Below the pieces are notes generated by a model. That model searched no databases and had not been told where the DNA came from. It saw only the letters and a list, made by a program, of their open reading frames with translations. The position numbers were made by a program, and so were the translations under genes. A stretch of DNA of 33,952 nucleotides, taken from NCBI GenBank assembly GCA_025352235.1, contig JANXTU010000324.1, forward strand, positions 1-33,952, given 5' to 3'. Positions within the stretch are counted from its first letter, which is position 1. Each line of letters starts with the position of its first letter. Shown piece after piece: positions 32,087-33,952 of this stretch. The stretch is from Fimbriiglobus sp. Its GTDB lineage: Bacteria; Planctomycetota; Planctomycetia; Gemmatales; Gemmataceae.

Positions 32087-33409
32087 TCACGTGCGGTCGT
32101 GCTGTTCGAGCCAATCCCGAACGGCCCCGCGACCCGCACCGATCATCCGCCAGTAGACCATCGCGATGAATAACCCGCCCAAAATGAACACCGCCGGCCG
32201 GACGGCGGCCCGGGCGTTCCCGATTTTATCGATCAGCGGTTCGGCCGTAGCATCCCACTGCTCGTGGATGAGCCGGTTGGTATCCGTGCTCACTTCCCGC
32301 GGCATCGTGCTGAAATTGTATGCCGGCGTGAGAGAACCGGATGCGACCAGTCCGCCGAAGATCAACCCGAGCAGGACGAGATACCGCGTGGCCCGCCCGG
32401 CCAAGCGGTTGCTATTCAACGCGGTGCCGATGCGGCCGAGCGCGGCGGCGAACCACACTTCGGCCAAAACGAATGCCGTCGCGCCCACGATGAGCCCGAG
32501 GCGCTGCATGATCCCCTCGTTGTCGGACGGTAGCATCAGGCGCCATTCGGCGACGCCGTTGGTCCGCACCACGATCGGCAAATCTTTTTCGCCGAGGGCC
32601 AACAGCGCGACAACCGGGAAGACGATGGCGATCCCCGAACAGACCACAATGAGCGTGGCCAAGGCCGCAAAACCGGCGAGACCGCGAGTTTGTGCGACCT
32701 GGGGAACGCGCGAGACACCCAACCGACCGAGAAGGATGAGGATGACCCCGAGCGCGAACGGGGCGATCACCGCGACGAGTTCCAGCTCTTGTTGCGAGGT
32801 CAACCACGCCTGTTTCAAATAGCCAGGGTCTTGAACGGGGATCGGCGCGACGAACTGTTCGTACAGTTTCAAGCCGTTTAAGACGAGGATCGGCATCAAG
32901 AAAAACGGGATCGAAGCGCGCACCCACCAGAGGCCACCCCGGACTTTCTTCCATCGGCGGGCGACTTTATCCCCGGCATCGGCGTCCGGAGTGCCGGACG
33001 ACTTGCGGGCGAAGGGATCGTTCGGCCGACTGCGATCGTCCGCCGGAGGGACTGCCGCTGCGGCACCACGTCCACGGCGGGCGGGAACCGCCGGTTCGTT
33101 CAGCGATGGTACCGAGGACCGCGCGGAGGCCGGGGCATCGTCCGCGAACGGGAGAGCCGAGCCCACGGCCGGGGCGGCGCGGGCGGTGGCCACCGGCGGG
33201 GAAGCCTGCGGCCCCAAGTTAAAATCGCCGAAGGAGGCGGGGCGGTGGCTGGCTTTGGTGGAATCACCGCTCGCTTGCGGGAGTTTCGGGGCTTCCGCCG
33301 GGATCGGGAGCACGTTGCCGCATGTGGGGCAGCGCCCGCGTTTGCCGCCGGCATCGTCCGGGGCGTGCAGGACGCCTCCGCAGTTGGAGCATGTGACCTT
33401 GATCGGCAT
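32087..33409 (-). CDS. Zinc-ribbon multi-pass membrane protein (first of a pair)
   Basis: 440 residues. The N-terminal zinc ribbon MPIKVTCSNCGGVLHAPDDA has CSNC and then CPTC (GKRGRCPTCG), a common planctomycete zinc finger of the MJ0042/DUF-like type. Residues about 40-150 are low-complexity, Pro/Ala/Ser-rich and probably disordered. About six membrane helices follow (WWVRASIPFFLMPILVLNGL, LELVAVIAPFALGVILILLG, ALATLIVVCSGIAIVFPVVAL, LGLIVGATAFVLAEVWFAAAL, YLVLLGLIFGGLVASGSL, PAVFILGGLFIAMVYW). The function is unknown. GAGAGG lies 5 bases before ATG 33409. The 158-base gap upstream (33410-33567) holds no gene that I can see. The domain plan matches the downstream neighbour. Confidence 0.88.
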   Translation of the reverse strand: MPIKVTCSNCGGVLHAPDDAGGKRGRCPTCGNVLPIPAEAPKLPQASGDSTKASHRPASFGDFNLGPQASPPVATARAAPAVGSALPFADDAPASARSSVPSLNEPAVPARRGRGAAAAVPPADDRSRPNDPFARKSSGTPDADAGDKVARRWKKVRGGLWWVRASIPFFLMPILVLNGLKLYEQFVAPIPVQDPGYLKQAWLTSQQELELVAVIAPFALGVILILLGRLGVSRVPQVAQTRGLAGFAALATLIVVCSGIAIVFPVVALLALGEKDLPIVVRTNGVAEWRLMLPSDNEGIMQRLGLIVGATAFVLAEVWFAAALGRIGTALNSNRLAGRATRYLVLLGLIFGGLVASGSLTPAYNFSTMPREVSTDTNRLIHEQWDATAEPLIDKIGNARAAVRPAVFILGGLFIAMVYWRMIGAGRGAVRDWLEQHDRT

Positions 33410-33567
33410 GATTCCCTCTCATGGCGGGGCAGGGCGGGGTAGTGGCTTGCCGACAGTGTACCGTCTGGCCCGCGCAAATCCATTGCAGCACGGGGAAAGC
33501 GCGGCAGGGCGGCCGAAATGGGTGGGACATCCGGCCCGATTTCAACGCCGATGGTCACTTGGCCAGA

Positions 33568-33952
33568 TCAAGCCGGCGTGGTCGTATACTCCGCCGGCAG
33601 CGCCTTCACGATCCGCACCGTCTCCAAACTCACCTTCACGACACGCCCGATCAACTTGACGATGTACTCCGGGTCGTCGTCGCGGTTCGGGTCGCTGACG
33701 ATGCCGCTGCGTTTGTCTTCGCTCACCTGATACTGGTCGATGATCCAGTGCAGGGCACTGCGATTGCCGAGGCGGTACTCGAACACAGCCGGCGGAATCC
33801 CGGCGAGCGTCAGCGAGTCGTTCACCCGCAGGCTCGCGGTGTCCTTGCTCAGCTTCATCTTCTCGACGCGGTAGCTCAGCGGCTTGTCGTTCGTGATGAA
33901 CTGCAGCGGGTGCGGTTCGAGCGTCTCGTAGTCCAAGTGCAGCGCGGCGAGT
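33568..33952 (-). CDS. C-terminal end of type ISP restriction-modification enzyme, 5' part outside window
   Basis: The frame is open to the right edge and reads LAALHLDYETLEPHPLQFI, then YRLGNRSALHWIIDQYQV, DKRSGIVSDPNR, PEYIVKLIGRVVKVSLETVRIVKALP and a stop at 33568. This string of motifs is the conserved C-terminal target-recognition end of the single-polypeptide type ISP (LlaBIII-like) restriction-modification enzymes, which combine nuclease, translocase, methyltransferase and target-recognition domains in about 1500 residues. Only about 128 residues are inside the window, so completeness and activity cannot be judged. Partial annotations elsewhere call such fragments helicase or DEAD/DEAH-box proteins. 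Confidence 0.85.
   Translation of the reverse strand, partial: LAALHLDYETLEPHPLQFITNDKPLSYRVEKMKLSKDTASLRVNDSLTLAGIPPAVFEYRLGNRSALHWIIDQYQVSEDKRSGIVSDPNRDDDPEYIVKLIGRVVKVSLETVRIVKALPAEYTTTPA

Noticed and set aside
33410-33567. Possible gene in the gap before the ISP fragment
   Set aside because: No frame with start, ribosome site and plausible composition; a TACACT hexamer about 60 bases before the zinc-ribbon gene lacks a -35 and is too weak to call.

Overview
The window reads as chromosomal DNA of a high-GC planctomycete, most likely a Gemmata-like member of the Gemmataceae. The evidence is a DUF1559 pseudopilin-like protein at the left edge, a short ECF sigma factor with a membrane partner, an Uma2 nuclease, zinc-ribbon membrane proteins, tiny lipoproteins and dispersed heptamer repeats. 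This is judged from protein families read by eye, with no database search. There is no rRNA, tRNA, CRISPR array, insertion sequence or phage gene that I can support.

Left part (1-6500): the 3' part of a DUF1559 gene converges on a minus-strand group made of a 33-residue lipoprotein, a GT2 glycosyltransferase and a YdjC/ChbG-type deacetylase. Next to it lies what looks like a deletion scar: the first codons of an ABC ATPase run into the last codons of an ABC-2 permease. Then come an ECF sigma factor, a membrane-anchored proline-rich protein and a large secreted protein (one minus-strand operon), and a two-gene operon of unknown function.

Middle (6500-11600): pyruvate phosphate dikinase (ppdK) with a clear intrinsic terminator, an Uma2-family nuclease and a secreted gamma-glutamyltransferase (ggt).

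Centre (11733-26557): a 14.8-kb plus-strand operon for an iterative PUFA/secondary-lipid synthase. It contains PfaD-type enoyl reductase, then a 2156-residue KS-AT-ACP-ACP-KR-DH protein, then a 2230-residue KS-CLF-AT-(hotdog)x4 protein. Gene order and domain order match the myxobacterial pfa1-pfa2-pfa3 type rather than the marine pfaABCD type, but the terminal acyltransferase of myxobacterial Pfa3 is absent and there are only two ACPs. No phosphopantetheinyl transferase is in the window. The three proteins together would build a reduced, possibly polyunsaturated acyl chain on the tandem ACPs. The product cannot be read from sequence.

Right part (26558-33952): a solute-binding protein with a 350-residue N-terminal extension, a small secreted lysine-rich protein with its own promoter and terminator, an SbcD/Mre11-type nuclease without SbcC beside it, two zinc-ribbon multi-pass membrane proteins, and the C-terminal end of a type ISP restriction-modification enzyme cut by the window edge.

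Genes are packed tightly. Three convergent junctions have stop codons that abut or are one base apart, although in one of them the partner is only the permease remnant. Short heptamer repeats sit exactly at two start regions, the most striking at the start of the synthase gene pfaA.
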